Assembly: GCA_029857855.1 (NCBI GenBank) | Contig: JAOUGG010000242.1 | Coordinates: forward strand, 1 to 5,460 | Length of the DNA stretch: 5,460 bases | Origin: Acidimicrobiia bacterium | Lineage (GTDB): Bacteria; Actinomycetota; Acidimicrobiia; Acidimicrobiales; SZUA-35 | Reading direction: 5' to 3' | Shown: piece after piece, positions 4,985-5,460 of the stretch | Layout of the letters: every line of letters starts with the position of its first letter | Position numbering within the stretch: position 1 is the first letter of the stretch | Position numbers and translations under genes: made by a program | The notes under the pieces: model-generated | Told to the model about the DNA's origin: nothing | Databases searched by the model: none | The model's input: only the letters and a program-made list of their open reading frames with translations

Positions 4985-5460
4985 GTGAACCGGCTCGCGT
5001 CAGACCATCGGGAGAGCCACCAGACCGGGCACGATCACAACCACGGTGGGCACGACGGCCACGGTGGGCATGACGGCCACGGTGGGCATGACGGCCACGG
5101 CGGGCACGACAAGCATGCCGGCCACGATCCGGAGGTCTTTCGTCGCCTGTTCTGGTGGAATCTCCTGCTCGCGGTTCCCGTGCTGGTCTTCTCGGCCCAG
5201 ATCCAGGAGTGGTTCGGCTACACGATCGACGGGGCCTTGGCGGCCTGGGTGGCGCCGGTGTTGGGCACCGTCATCTACCGGTGGGGTGGTCAACCTTTCC
5301 TGAAGGGCGCCGCGGCCGAGGTCCGCAACCGACAGCCGGCCATGATGCTGTTGATCGCGCTGGCCATCACCGTCGCCTACCTGTCGTCGTTGGCGTCGTC
5401 GCTGGGATGGGGTGAGCTCGATTTCTGGTGGGAGCTCGCCGCCCTCATAGCAGTGATGCT
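4985..5460 (+). CDS. copB: CopB-like copper-translocating P-type ATPase, N-terminal part (3' end outside window)
   Basis: The frame runs off the window after 158 codons. Residues 8-47 form a cytoplasmic metal-binding tail with 14 histidines in HGGHDG-type repeats, in place of the CxxC domains of CopA. Then come FRRLFWWNLLLAVPVLVFSAQI (helix 1, about 57-73), helix 2 (about 84-99), the loop FLKGAAAEVRNRQPAMM, helix 3 (about 120-140) and the start of helix 4 in LDFWWELAALIAVM. This order matches the N-terminus of P1B-type copper exporters of the CopB group. The CPH/CPC, DKTGT and ATP-binding motifs lie beyond the window, so the ion cannot be confirmed. The GTG at 4985 is chosen because it lies 7 bases after the -10, where transcription should begin, giving a leaderless message. 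The in-frame ATG at 4979 lies only 1 base after the -10 and would not be transcribed. Its promoter is a CueR-type operator, so copper induction is expected. Confidence 0.88.
   Translation, partial: MNRLASDHRESHQTGHDHNHGGHDGHGGHDGHGGHDGHGGHDKHAGHDPEVFRRLFWWNLLLAVPVLVFSAQIQEWFGYTIDGALAAWVAPVLGTVIYRWGGQPFLKGAAAEVRNRQPAMMLLIALAITVAYLSSLASSLGWGELDFWWELAALIAVM
5042..5113 (+). repeat. Four tandem 18-base units encoding the His-rich HGGHDG repeat
   Basis: Units start at 5042, 5060, 5078 and 5096, each CAC-GGY-GGG-CAY-GAC followed by GGC (AAG in the last). The second and third units are identical, the first differs at one position, and the last is diverged. They encode HGGHDG three times and then HGGHDK. 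Near-identity at the DNA level points to recent duplication by slippage, which would change the number of metal-binding histidines of the ATPase tail. Confidence 0.9.

Noticed and set aside
5000..5303. Repeat-bearing open frames in other frames over the start of the copper ATPase (both strands)
   Set aside because: Their periodic MTATVG or AVMPTV peptides arise from the 18-base His repeat read out of frame. The ATPase frame carries the membrane helices and the promoter-matched start.

Overview
The window is GC-rich and densely coded. The coding style, the use of GTG starts and two probable leaderless promoters suggest an actinobacterium. An Acidimicrobiia-like origin is my guess; no rRNA or marker gene here settles it. 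Intergenic gaps are all short (6 to about 84 bases). I see no RNA genes, mobile elements or CRISPR arrays.

Layout. Bases 2-436 hold the C-terminal end of an amidase-signature protein cut by the window edge. It is followed at 521-784 by a small three-helix membrane protein whose true start is unclear. On the minus strand, an IclR-family regulator (1959-2723) and a trimethyllysine/gamma-butyrobetaine-type 2-oxoglutarate dioxygenase (791-1924) form one unit. Reading outward on the plus strand from the same 80-base control region are a second gamma-butyrobetaine-type dioxygenase (2804-4042) and a BKACE (DUF849) beta-keto acid cleavage enzyme (4039-4941). The last two overlap by four bases. The window ends in the 5' part of a CopB-like copper P-type ATPase with a repeat-built histidine-rich N-terminus. 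It sits directly behind a near-textbook CueR/MerR-type operator-promoter.

How the genes fit together. The central block, about 791-4941, looks like a divergently transcribed catabolic locus for a quaternary-ammonium (betaine-type) compound under an IclR switch. One dioxygenase most resembles trimethyllysine dioxygenase. The other most resembles bacterial gamma-butyrobetaine dioxygenase, which makes carnitine. The BKACE resembles the enzymes that split 3-dehydrocarnitine with acetyl-CoA into glycine betaine and acetoacetyl-CoA. Together they suggest a trimethyllysine or gamma-butyrobetaine to carnitine to glycine betaine route. The aldolase, aldehyde dehydrogenase and carnitine dehydrogenase it would need are not in this window, so the pathway is inferred. 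Alternatively, the two oxygenases may act on related but different betaines: the second has lost some of the expected substrate-cage residues. The copper ATPase is a separate, metal-responsive unit.
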